Both the position numbers and the translations under genes were made by a program. Below, piece by piece: positions 32,501-41,400 of a DNA stretch of 64,000 bases. The stretch is from Phaeoceros laevis (taxonomy: Eukaryota > Anthocerotophyta > Anthocerotopsida > Notothyladales). A model generated the notes under the pieces. The model was given only the letters and a program-made list of their open reading frames with translations, did not search any database and was not told the origin of the DNA. Within the stretch, counting starts at the first letter, position 1. Each line of letters begins with the position of its first letter. The stretch lies in contig JBNGIQ010009460.1 in NCBI GenBank assembly GCA_049999765.1, forward strand, positions 164,630-228,629. The letters run 5' to 3'.

Positions 32501-33411
32501 TGCCTGCCAGATTGCACATCTTCCGCTCTTGCACAAGCTTGCAGGGCAGCCACAAAAATGTGACTATTGGGCTCCAAACATGATCCACGCATCTCACGGT
32601 ACAGTTGAATGGCCTCACTAGGTTTCCCCTGTTCAGCGTGTGCAGATATGATGGAGAACCACACGAAGACATTAGGTGTGGCCACCCTTTTGAACACCTG
32701 CATCGCCTCCTGTAACCTGCCTTGACATGCATACATGCGCAAGAGATGGTTTCCCAAAAATGCGTTGGATCCGTACCCAAGCTTGATAGTGAGATCATCA
32801 AGTCGTCGCCCCAACACCAGATTTTTTTCAGCCCCACACTTCCGGATGACTCTGTACAGCAGAGAGGAGGACACACGAGATTGCGTCTCCGCCAAGACGG
32901 TCAAAGCGTCAACTGCTCGACTTAGCTGCCCATTCTCACAAAGTTGTTCGATAACAGCCTGAGCAGTTCCGTACCCTTGGCACTCGGGCACCGTCGGAGC
33001 GGTAGCATTATGATGCAACAAGGGGTTGGATGTAGGCTGAGCAGAGCGTCCAACCTGCTTGTCCAAGACAGCAAGCTGCGCATCCACCCAGTCCGGCTTG
33101 TAGAAGTTGTCCAGCCACAGGGGCTCCTTGGACTCCTTGTGCCTGAAGTCGGGAGAGCGCGCGCTCTTCTTGTCCGTCCTGCAGTCGCACCACAATGTGG
33201 AGTCCAAGAAATACTGCCCCCACAACCACTCTTGCCGCTCTCCTGCACCGCTATTGTCCGGCATGCGTAGCTTGGCTGCAAAGCAACTGCACAGCACGAA
33301 TGTGCGGCTTGTGTAAATCCATTGCCTCGGAGGCACATTCAAACTCCCCTCCAGCTCCAGTGTGTGGGCCTGCCTCCCAGCTGCTGGCGTCCAAAACCGC
33401 TGATGTTGCAT
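29599..33411 (-). CDS. PLS-class pentatricopeptide repeat protein with E and DYW-type domains and an N-terminal PDF-like motif
   Basis: Single exon, 1270 aa from the ATG at 33411; the true start could also be Met50. Residues 62-117 resemble the PDF motif of organellar single-strand DNA-binding (OSB) proteins: WGQYFLDSTLW, SPDFRHK, PLWLDNFYKPDWV. A run of P-L-S repeats follows. Its unit recurs with an exact 309-bp (103-aa) period over six steps (landmark MINGYAEHGL). The protein ends with E-type repeats and a DYW cytidine-deaminase-like domain: the HAEK zinc/catalytic motif, CMDCH and a final CSC. The last residues are KGRH rather than DYW. Such proteins perform C-to-U editing of specific organelle transcripts, the repeats reading RNA base by base. 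No frameshift is seen. Flanks on both sides are duplicated elsewhere in this window. Confidence 0.88.
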   Translation of the reverse strand: MQHQRFWTPAAGRQAHTLELEGSLNVPPRQWIYTSRTFVLCSCFAAKLRMPDNSGAGERQEWLWGQYFLDSTLWCDCRTDKKSARSPDFRHKESKEPLWLDNFYKPDWVDAQLAVLDKQVGRSAQPTSNPLLHHNATAPTVPECQGYGTAQAVIEQLCENGQLSRAVDALTVLAETQSRVSSSLLYRVIRKCGAEKNLVLGRRLDDLTIKLGYGSNAFLGNHLLRMYACQGRLQEAMQVFKRVATPNVFVWFSIISAHAEQGKPSEAIQLYREMRGSCLEPNSHIFVAALQACARAEDVQSGRQVHADVLESGIQLNSVVCNGLVDMYAKCGELEFARKVFDSLCTRDAVTWNVMIHGYAEHGLTPQALALYASMEQEGLIVANSVTFTCLLKACASAGALQQGRQLHSGIVKRGLLEGDVVLGNCLVNMYAKCGQLEDALKVFDSLSTRDAVTWTTMINGYAEHGLTPQALALYARMEQEGLILASSVMFACLLKACTSAGALQQGRQLHSGIVKRGLLEGDIVLGNRLVDMYAKCGQLEDARKVFDSLSTRDAVTWTAMINGYAEHGLGLQALALHASLEQEGLVIADRVAYACLLKACASAGALQQGRQLHAWIVKQELLEGDIVLGNCLVDMYAKCGQSEDARKVFDSLSTRDAVTWTTMINGYAEHGLSLQALALYASMEQEGLVIADRVAYVCLLKACASAGAVQQGRQLHSGIVKRGLLEGDVVLGTCLVDMYAKCGQLEVARKVFDSLSTRDAVTWTAMINGYAEHELGPQALALYASMEQEGLIVANSVMYVCLLKACASAGALQQGRQLHSGIVERKLLEGDVVLGNCLVNMYVKCGQLEEACKVFDSLSTRNAVTWTAMINGYAEHGLGLQALALYARMEQEGLILADSFTFSCLLKACTTAGALQQGKQLHLGIVKSELLEGNIVLGNCLVHMYAKCGQMEDARKVFDSLATRDAVTWTAMINGYGRNNEGHKATACFEEMLLAGIQPDNATFICLLVACSNSGLVSKGRQYFDAMVKQHGLNPTTKHYVCMVDLLGRAGHLGEAEKVLTSAWCENDAVGLMSLLNACKSHGDIERGTRCFESLVELDPQHAAAYVVMANMYADADRWADVDRIERLRKMAGANKKPAVAGIEVNKQVHTFVVGEERGDLSCKVRSTNERLKEEGNYVPHTKLVLKPVSEKEKEDQLCGHAEKLALAFGLLNTPGGTPLLVTKNLRMCMDCHSSTEIMSSIEKRDIVVRDAHRVHRFEAGSCSCKGRH

Positions 33412-33619
33412 CCCGTTGGTGGTGTGAAATTGTGGGTGGAGCAATTGCAGGGTTTTTCAGCAGTAGCAGTCCAGCGGGCATGCCCACGTTTTTCAGCTGT
33501 TTGGCATCCAAGACTACTGATGCTGCGTCGCGTAAGTGGTGCGCGCCATTGCAGGTGGAGCAAGAATGGTAGCCTCCGTCGCGGCTGTCGCTCTTGATTT
33601 TTCCACCGCTCGGCTCCTA

Positions 33620-34428
33620 GTAAAAACACAACATTAACCCTTAAACGCTGGCGATTTTATACCATCGAGTGAAGGCCGGTTCCATGGGCCACCAACCCGT
33701 TATCACGAGCCTAACTCCGGGCCTGTCAATTTCCGAGAATGAGTCAGCTGGCCTGGACCAGACCTCCGAGAATGGCTGGTCCAGGGCCAGCTGACACAAT
33801 TTGTTCAAGTTCCGAGCCGCCTAATTCCGAACCTCGGCTAGTACCGAGCTTGTGTAATTGCCGAACCTAGGAGACTAGCTCCTGGCGGCCATAGCCAGCA
33901 GGCCCCTGGGTAGACGTTCTATGTGTGTCACTCGTTCGGTCTCTCACTATGTAGGGACTCTCATGAGTATCAACAAACAAATTCAAGCATGTAATAGGCA
34001 ACGTGCCACTCATCAGACCAGCTACACAAGGGACATGTGTGTGTGAGATCCCACATAGAGAATCAATCAGTTAGCAGAAAAACCGTGATTTCAGCAACTC
34101 AAAATGCAGGCTGGCCCGTTTTCAATCATAGCGCAGGCTACAATGGTCTGCTTGCAGCGTGCTGTGCACCAAACTGTTGGCCTCATTGGCGCGATTCCAG
34201 AATGTGGTCACACCTTTTATTCGTTAAGAACTTCAAGTTGCTACAAATTGACTCCTAGCAAGGAGCAGAACCGTCAGGATCATCATGCCCAGCACAAGAA
34301 GAAACTTCACTACGTGCTTGTGGGTCCAATTGGGCGACACGCTGTGATAGAGGGGATCACTTGGTACAATGCGAAACGATATTACTTGCGTAGAAAAAAT
34401 CGCTCAACATCCACTCCATGTTGTGCAG
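33620..34428. other. Intergenic, no gene seen
   Basis: Nothing recognised beyond the far edge of the duplicated PPR leader. An imperfect repeated phrase around TTCCGAGAATG (33730-33780) and CCTAATTCCGAACC (33820-33870) occurs. Confidence 0.5.
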
Positions 34429-34572
34429 GGCTATCATATCCGGATGTGATAGCCGGAGCCGTTCATAAATTTGTAAAGAGGAGCAAGCCATCACATCCGG
34501 ATGTGATGGCCACTCTAGCCCGCCTGCTCCAGATGGATGTGATGGTCTGCTCCTCTTTACAAATTTATAAAC
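34429..34572. repeat. Nested palindromes / foldback element
   Basis: There are three related palindromic units. GGCTATCATATCCGGATGTG with its complement spans 34429-34454. A perfect 24-bp palindrome GCCATCACATCCGGATGTGA... spans 34487-34510. Around that, an arm CATAAATTTGTAAAGAGGAG at 34464 is matched by its reverse complement at 34550-34569. The whole block could fold into a long hairpin with a core of ATCACATCCGGATGTGAT. It resembles a foldback or MITE-like element, but no target-site duplication was identified. Confidence 0.75.
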
Positions 34573-34782
34573 AGCTTGGGCGAGGGAAACAATAAAGTAG
34601 ACAGGTTTGACATGTGGTCCAATAGGCCGAGAATAGTCTGTGACACACCAGCCACAGCTATGCGGCTAAAGCCACCTGGCACTGCTATACGACCTTTTTC
34701 CATTATAGCAGCCATTCAGCCGATGTCCCCCCTGTCGGGGACAATTTCAGGCGTTCAGCCAATGAGCCATAGTGACCCGACA

Positions 34783-34882
34783 NNNNNNNNNNNNNNNNNN
34801 NNNNNNNNNNNNNNNNNNNNNNNNNNNNNNNNNNNNNNNNNNNNNNNNNNNNNNNNNNNNNNNNNNNNNNNNNNNNNNNNNN
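34783..34882. other. Assembly gap, 100 N
   Basis: Exactly 100 undetermined bases, the conventional size for a gap of unknown length. Order and distance of the left and right halves of the window depend on scaffolding. Confidence 0.99.
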
Positions 34883-35073
34883 CCGGTGTCCAAATTTGAG
34901 TTTGCTCAAAATCAACTGGGGAGTTTCTGGCGGAATTTTCGGTCCGTAAAAACCATCATTTTATACGTACTCGATGGGAGTGCGGGTGACGTGGCGCTGT
35001 TTCCGGCAATCTCGCACTTTACCTGTGAATGCGAAAGCGTCACGACTCACGACTCTCTTGGCTTGCAAAGGTC

Positions 35074-35442
35074 TCACTGGCTCTCCTTAGCTGCATGGAT
35101 GGAGCTGTAACAAAGAGGGATGAAATGAGCTTGTGAGTTGAGTACCTTGAAGGCAAGCCATGGTATGTCATTTGTGTTGCAAGTGTTGTAGCCAGCCGAA
35201 GGCGCCTGCAGGCCGTCGATTGACCAACCTTCGAGTTCCCAGAATGTGGTGCCAAGAAGATGGGGCACTTGTGATGTCGCCCTTGCATCGTAATGCTCTT
35301 CCCATGTTCGAGGTTTCCTATCAGTTCCAACCAGGCGGCAATCCTCAGCGATTTCGAAGAATTCGGTCAATCGATTTGCGATGTCTCTTTTAGTGATGTG
35401 AGCAAGATTATGTTGGAAGTTGAATACTTGAAAAGTAAGCAT
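35074..35442 (-). other. Unassigned coding-like stretch
   Basis: A minus-strand frame has composition and patterning like a real exon (ANRLTEFFEIAEDCR, RTWEEHYDARATSQVPHLLG, TFWELEGWSIDGLQAP). I do not recognise the family and see neither a full gene nor convincing neighbouring exons before the gap at 34.88 kb. It may be one exon of a gene interrupted by the gap, or a relic. Confidence 0.3.
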
Positions 35443-35555
35443 TCCAAAAGAATCATAACATGTCACTTTCTTTGAACTCCTCCAGGTGTTTGTAGATCAA
35501 GCTAGTTTTAGTTGCCGCATGAAGTCACGATAGTAGCCTAGTAGAGGAAGTTAAG

Positions 35556-36450
35556 ATGGCACGGCGAGGTAAGAATGCGACGAAGCGTTTGAGGAACATG
35601 ACATTAGGACCGACGCTGCTGCTTATTTTTTGCTTGCATATTGTTCAACTTGGTCTAGCTGCGAGCATACAAGATAAACTTGTATCCCAAGACTTAACTG
35701 GGACTAGTGAGTGACCTACTTACCATCTGCGTTCATCTTGAACTTGTTACGCTAATGCAATCTTCTCTCAACATTTGATAGCTGCTTCAAAGTGAGGGGC
35801 ACTTCAAGATGGAGAATTTAATGGAACCTGTATTTTGTGTGTAGGTGCAACATATACATATATAGAAATGGTGCGACACACAATATTTTCTGGCGCAATA
35901 GGATTGACATCTACTCTAGCTGCTCTTCACCATTTGATGGTATGGCGTCCTGAAAGCAAAGCGGCATATTTTGCTACAGCCCTTGTGGATCTTTCACTGG
36001 CATTCCTTGCCCTAGGGTACTTTCCTACGGCCCATTCTATAATTGATTTTCATGTTTTGTATGATGTTCAAAACCGTATCATCTAAATGTCACCTCCCAA
36101 AGAAAATTAAGCTTCCAACTCTTTGTTCTAAGTCTCTCAATTATCCAGGTACTCTGCAAGGGATATCCAGTATGGACATCATCTACATAAACCCTATCAT
36201 AAAAGACTTGTAGGTTACTAATTTTTGAATGTAAATAAATACCTAGCCAAAATTTTGAATAGGCTAGTTTTGCATTAAGAAATAAAACAGCTAATATTAT
36301 GCCTAACTTCTTCTTTTTTTACAGAAAGCAATAAATTCTTTTACCATCATACTTGCCGTTCTGAAGCTATGTAAGATTGTATTATTACAGACTCCATACT
36401 TTACAACATTTTATATAAGCTCCAATAACGACTCCTCTTCGGAAACTTAA
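35556..36450 (+). CDS. AWPM-19-like four-TM membrane protein, copy A
   Basis: Four exons in phase: 35556-35706, 35845-36016, 36149-36209 and 36325-36450, 169 aa. A hydrophobic helix opens the protein (LLLIFCLHIVQLGLAAS). The family core follows: GLTSTLAALHHLMVWRPES, DLSLAFLALG, YSARDIQYGHHLHKP and the final helix INSFTIILAVLKL. AWPM-19/PM19 proteins are small plasma-membrane proteins induced by ABA, cold and drying in other plants. The match lies in the HHL.W..ES, A..I..G and terminal-helix positions. Copy B, 0.8 kb downstream, shares every intron phase, and exons 2 and 3 are identical in length (172 and 61 bp). The region is strongly A/T-rich. Confidence 0.72.
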
Positions 36451-37229
36451 ATCATCACATACCATGGCAGAATTTTTTATTCATGCAACAGATTGTTGAG
36501 TTGAACCTATTTGACTGCAAATATACTTAGATGAGCACAAACTCTAAATCTTGAACAAGGTTTAGCAAAATGTATTGGTTGCTCATAACCTAAAAATGTA
36601 AAAATTAAATCAAGAGCTAAAACCACATGCCCTATCATGTGTCTTGTATAGGTATGATTTACTTGTCAGCACTAAGGCATCACATCAATGATTTGCCATG
36701 TAATATATTACACTACACCAGATCAGATGTAGAGACAATTGTGGAATGTTTTTTTAGTAGAGATAAAACATATATGAGTTGAAAACAAAAATTCCTTGTT
36801 TTCAGAAAAATCATATTTTCAGATAACAAAGTTTTTTATTTAATATATGATATATTTTTTTAAACTAATTATGGAAGGAATATGTATTTTGTGCTTCTTT
36901 CTTCTTCTTGTAAAGATGTTGGTACCACAATGTTTTCATGAGGCATGAACATGTTCTTTGTACAAGGCAGACATATGTGAGTCGGATTTTGAGGTAGAAA
37001 AACTGCAGAACCAACTAGAATGGACTTTCAACGTTCCAACTTTGATTTTTGTGTTCTTAATATGAGCTGAAAAAGTTATTCTGCAGAATACTTGGAAATA
37101 GTTGTATCTATGTATGAACAAGAAAATAGACATCATGATTGAAATGCATGTGCAAATACTTCATTTTACAATGCAGCAATTAGCGTAAGAATGTTTATCA
37201 TAAACTAGATGATTTAAAGAAGGTATACA
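36451..37229. other. A/T-rich spacer between the AWPM-19-like copies
   Basis: No gene recognised. Presumably the 3' UTR of copy A and the promoter of copy B. Confidence 0.6.
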
Positions 37230-38082
37230 ATGGCTTCAAAAAAGAAAATAAGCATGACATTGGTGCCTTTGCAATTATTTATATTCGGGTGGCACATTGT
37301 CCAGCTGACACTTGCTTCGTGGATTGAAAACGGGCTGACAAATAAGTCGGAGCTTTATGTTTGTACGTATCGTACATCTTAATTACGCTGGACTTTTTCC
37401 TTGGAGCATTGCATTGATCTATTTTGCAATATGGAAGACTTCAAAAGTAAAATCTTGTAATGTTTGACAACTATTTTGATGTTGTTTTTGTGCAAAATCT
37501 GCAGATAAAAGTAGTACGTTTATGGAAGTTGTACGTAGTTCTACGTCCTCTGGTGTTTTAGGAATAGCTACTACTTTAGCTGCTCTTCACCACCTAATGA
37601 TGTGGCATCCAGAGAGTAGAGCAACTTATACTGCAATTGCGGCCGTGGATATTTCATTAAGCTTCGTGGCACTAGGGTATTTTCACAGCCCTATTAGGCT
37701 TTTCGTCTTCCTAACATAAATTAATATTAAATTTCAAATATGAATGTTCATTTTTTAGGTATGCAGCTAGGGATATTCGATATGGGACCCATGAGCATAA
37801 GCCTTATGATAGACAACTTGTAAGATTTTCATTTTGTGTGGAAAGTATCTCATCCTTCTTGCACGTTTTGTATCAAAGTTAGTTGATAGAAAAAAAACTG
37901 GAAAATCAAATAATATGTTCATTTTCAAATAAAAGCCTTAAAAGATGCAATTGTAACAGAAAGCTATCAATGTGTTGACTATCATTCTGGCAGCCTCGAA
38001 GCTATTGCAATTCAACTTAGTTATGTTCATGACACCCGATCTCACAACAGTTTATTTTAGTAGTACTGACTCTGAGTCTTAA
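37230..38082 (+). CDS. AWPM-19-like four-TM membrane protein, copy B
   Basis: Four exons in phase: 37230-37362, 37505-37676, 37759-37819 and 37960-38082, 162 aa. It parallels copy A throughout: HIVQLTLASWIENG in helix 1, GIATTLAALHHLMMWHPES, DISLSFVALG, YAARDIRYGTHEHKP and INVLTIILAASKLL. Exon lengths 2 and 3 equal those of copy A, while introns are not obviously alike, so the tandem duplication is old and both copies appear maintained. C-termini also agree in style (Ser/Asp/Thr-rich). Function is inferred from the AWPM-19 family only. Confidence 0.72.
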
Positions 38083-38351
38083 ATAAATTGAAGCTATGGT
38101 TTTGAACTCTTTTTTGGGTACTACAGTCTTATCTTGAACTCAATTAGAGAAAATCTCAAGTAGTGTAGTAGCTCATGTTTCTTTCTAAAAATATTAAAAT
38201 AGCGAGAAAATAATAACAAAAAATAAGATATTGAATATGTGATTAGTAAATGAAAACTATTGTGCTACTTGTATCCTACTAAGAAGACTGCCTTAAACTT
38301 AACAACTCAAAACTTTACATCGGTTGTTGGAAAGAGCTCAGCGTATGAAAA

Positions 38352-39551
38352 ATGGTGAAATTTTGTTGCGAATATATGCAAAAATATTTCTAGAAATGTT
38401 CGTCAATTTATATGTAACTACATACGACATGAAAAATGTTCTTATAAATGTAGATTCAATTCGTCTTAGTGATGAATAAACAAGGCAAGGTGAGATTAGC
38501 AAAATGGTATACACCGTATACTCAGAAAGAAAGAGCTAAGGTAAAGACACTCATGAAACATGCGAGGGAGGGAGTCTATCAATTGTGCTTGAAGACATGA
38601 GAAACTATGTCTTGGCAACCATTTGTTGTTGTTCTTAATAGAAACTGTCCTGATGCACAAGTCGTTTGCCCCCGCTTGAAAACAAAGGGTGAATATTTGT
38701 CGTCTTGTGTGTTCAAGATAGCTCGTGAGGTGAATTCCTCAATTACCAATCGAGGGCCAAAGTTGTGCAACTTTTTGGAATGGCGTAACTTTAGAGTAAT
38801 TTATCAAAGGTAATCTATGAAGCTCAAGACCCAAGATGGATGCTCTGCAAAGGAGCAAAACAAGTAAAACAAGGCAAAACTTTGAGAGGATCTTGTTGTC
38901 ATGAGAGCAGATATGCAAGCCTCTACTTTTGCATGTGTGTGGATGCGGACGACAATGAGCTTGAGATACTCGAAATAATTCATCACTTTGTGGAGATTCT
39001 TGATCGCTACTTTGGAAGTGTAAGCATTGTAAAATCATGCGGTAGGCAATTTGAGTAGTGAAAACATCTAAATCTATCATCACAATAACATTGATAATGC
39101 CACTTCTTTGAGTGTGGTGCAGGTTTGTGAGTTAGATCTCATTTTTCATTTTCACAAGGTAGTAAGTATCCAGGGTCACTCTTCTTATTTGTTTATACTA
39201 GCTCCATATTCCTTGTTATTGTGTTTACACTAGATCCATGCATTGAATTAACGAATTTCAAACAATATTCAAATCTCACCATAATCACGCGGCAGGCATA
39301 CTATGTCCTAGACGAGGTGCTGCTTGCAGGAGAGCTGCAAGAGTCCAGCCGAAAATCAGTTGGCAGAGCCATGGCAGCTCAAGTAAGCACCATTCTTCAA
39401 AGCTTCATACTATGACTGATTTCTGGACCAATTTCTAGTATCCACAACTCTGAAACATGTGCAAACCTTGCAGGACCAGGCCGTGGAGCAAGCCAAGCAA
39501 GAAGCGTCATCCATCACCAGCATGATAGCAAATGCTGTGAAATCGTCCTGA
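38352..39551 (+). CDS. AP-1 clathrin adaptor complex sigma subunit
   Basis: The small sigma chain of AP-1, which sorts cargo at the trans-Golgi. Six coding exons fit: 38454-38540, 38718-38809, 38911-39019, 39123-39158, 39296-39382 and 39474-39551, about 163 aa, the usual size. Motifs: [94 protein letters not shown]. The first clear exon begins ATTCAATTC directly after an acceptor, so the initiator Met must lie in a preceding exon that contributes only ATG. ATG/GTGAAA at 38352-38354 is one candidate but is not proven. No lesion is seen. Confidence 0.9.
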
Positions 39552-41060
39552 ACCGCTCCACTAATCATTCATAGCAACGACATTCCAAGCACAAAGGCCC
39601 CCAACCGATGGAACAAATGATTGACCCGGAATAATAAACAAATACGGTGTGGTATCCGGTACTCCCACCGCATCAGGGCGAATCAGCCGAAATGAGGTGC
39701 CCCGGCCGTCGACTGGAGACGCGGGCAGCCTTTTGACTGGATTACCGCAGATCTCGTACCTTTTGAGACCGGATTTGTAGGCTCGTGAAAAGCCACTTTC
39801 CAGCGCCAGCCAACTCCAATTCCACCCACGTGACGCAGCATCCGATCTGCACCACCACTACTGCCACCCGCGATTTAATTACGTCAGCGCCACAGGCGTT
39901 TTGCGTGTAACACTCGAACCTCCGTACTTGCTCCGAATAAACCTGGGTTGTTCGGGTTCTAAACTTATAATAAAGGTGCTGTTTGTGTGTCTCCGGCCTG
40001 TGCGCCAACCTGCGTTGGGCACTTCAGACCACAGTAGTTAACTTATACATAACCTGATCAGTCCGACTCGGCCAAGTTGACCCAAGTGGGGGGCAGGACC
40101 AGAGACATCCCACCTGATTTTCACCAAGCAGGCCAATATTTGACCCAGTGGGCACCTCCAACTGGACGAATGGCACATGGCTGGTGGCGTCGCGGTGCCG
40201 GCCGCGGGCCGGCCGGCACTGCTTGGCGGAACCCCACTTATGCTGGTACTGTGATCGATGCTGATCCCAGGTGTACTGTGCACCAGTGCGTTACTTTTAC
40301 ACTACAGTATCCCAGTGTCTGTAAAGGTATCTGTAAAGGCAGCGTATGTCTTAACCACGATTCCGGCGATCTGAAAAAGGTACAAGCTGGCTAATGAAGC
40401 AGCGACAGCAGTGAATGTTAGGTGGCAGCAGCGACTCTTCAATGATCGGATGTCTAACCCAGTAACGACTTGTGGCGGGAAACTTGTCGCGGTTTTTTCT
40501 CTCTCTAGTCCGGTGCCATTCATCCACACATTGCCTGCGCTCGACGTTGACGGCCTTGTGGTGTTACTGTAGCCGGGGTTGGCGCGAAGGTGCTAAGTTG
40601 GCCCCCAAAAAGGTGAGCGAAAAGGTGCCTCCATTCCACGGGTGTGGAAAGTGGCGAAACGCGTGATGAAGCGTTCCGGCGAAAGGCGGCAGGCGGCATC
40701 CACGAGAACCTCCGAGCGGTTCCGGGAAAAGGAGCCCTCGAAAAGGCCGTCCCCGTCTACCCTACTCGTCCCAAACCCATGAAACCCATGGATGATGAAT
40801 GCCACATGCATGCCTGACTACCTAGCATGGGAATAGAGTACGCCGACACATTGGTGGACGGGCATGCAACAACATCCATCATCCATGGGGATGGGTCAAC
40901 GATGTCACAACGGGTAGGGTAGTGGGGATGGGACGGGCTGGGAGCGGTGCCCCCGGTGGCGATCCGCATCCCTTTTCCGTAACCGCTCCGAGGTCCCATC
41001 CGCGACACGATGTAAGATGTCCCTCCCTGCGCCTATTTTTGACCGTCGTGGTTCCTGCTC
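39552..41060. other. 1.5-kb intergenic region
   Basis: It becomes G/C-rich to the right. A short doubled phrase TCTGTAAAGGTA occurs near 40316-40340. No gene was found. The right part is the upstream region of the kelch gene. Confidence 0.5.
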
Positions 41061-41085
41061 TTCTCTCTCTCTCTCCCCTATAATC
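41061..41085 (+). promoter_or_regulatory. CT-rich tract and CTATAATC motif upstream of the kelch gene
   Basis: A (CT)n pyrimidine patch is followed by CTATAATC, about 320 bp before the start codon. This arrangement is common near plant transcription starts. It is only positional evidence. Confidence 0.3.
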
Positions 41086-41400
41086 GCCGTGTCCGGCCTT
41101 CTTCAAGTCCTGCAGGAATCGCAACACGCTGTCCCTTTGCTGCTCCCGTACGGGGTCTGATCTCGCTTAGCTCCTCCGGAGTGTGGAGCTCGTATGGAGA
41201 GGGTACAGCTGATGAGGCTTGGGTGTGCGGTGCAGCTTCCCGCATTCGAGTGGCTGTGCCCGTCCCGCAGTCGCTAGCTTGCGAGCATTCATTCTTGAGA
41301 AGGGGATTGTGGAGGGAGGAGCTTTGTGCTGTGGATCTGCGGAAGAGGCTCGGGAGGAGTGGTAGAAGTTCTTGCTTGTTGAGCTGCTAGCAGACTGTCA

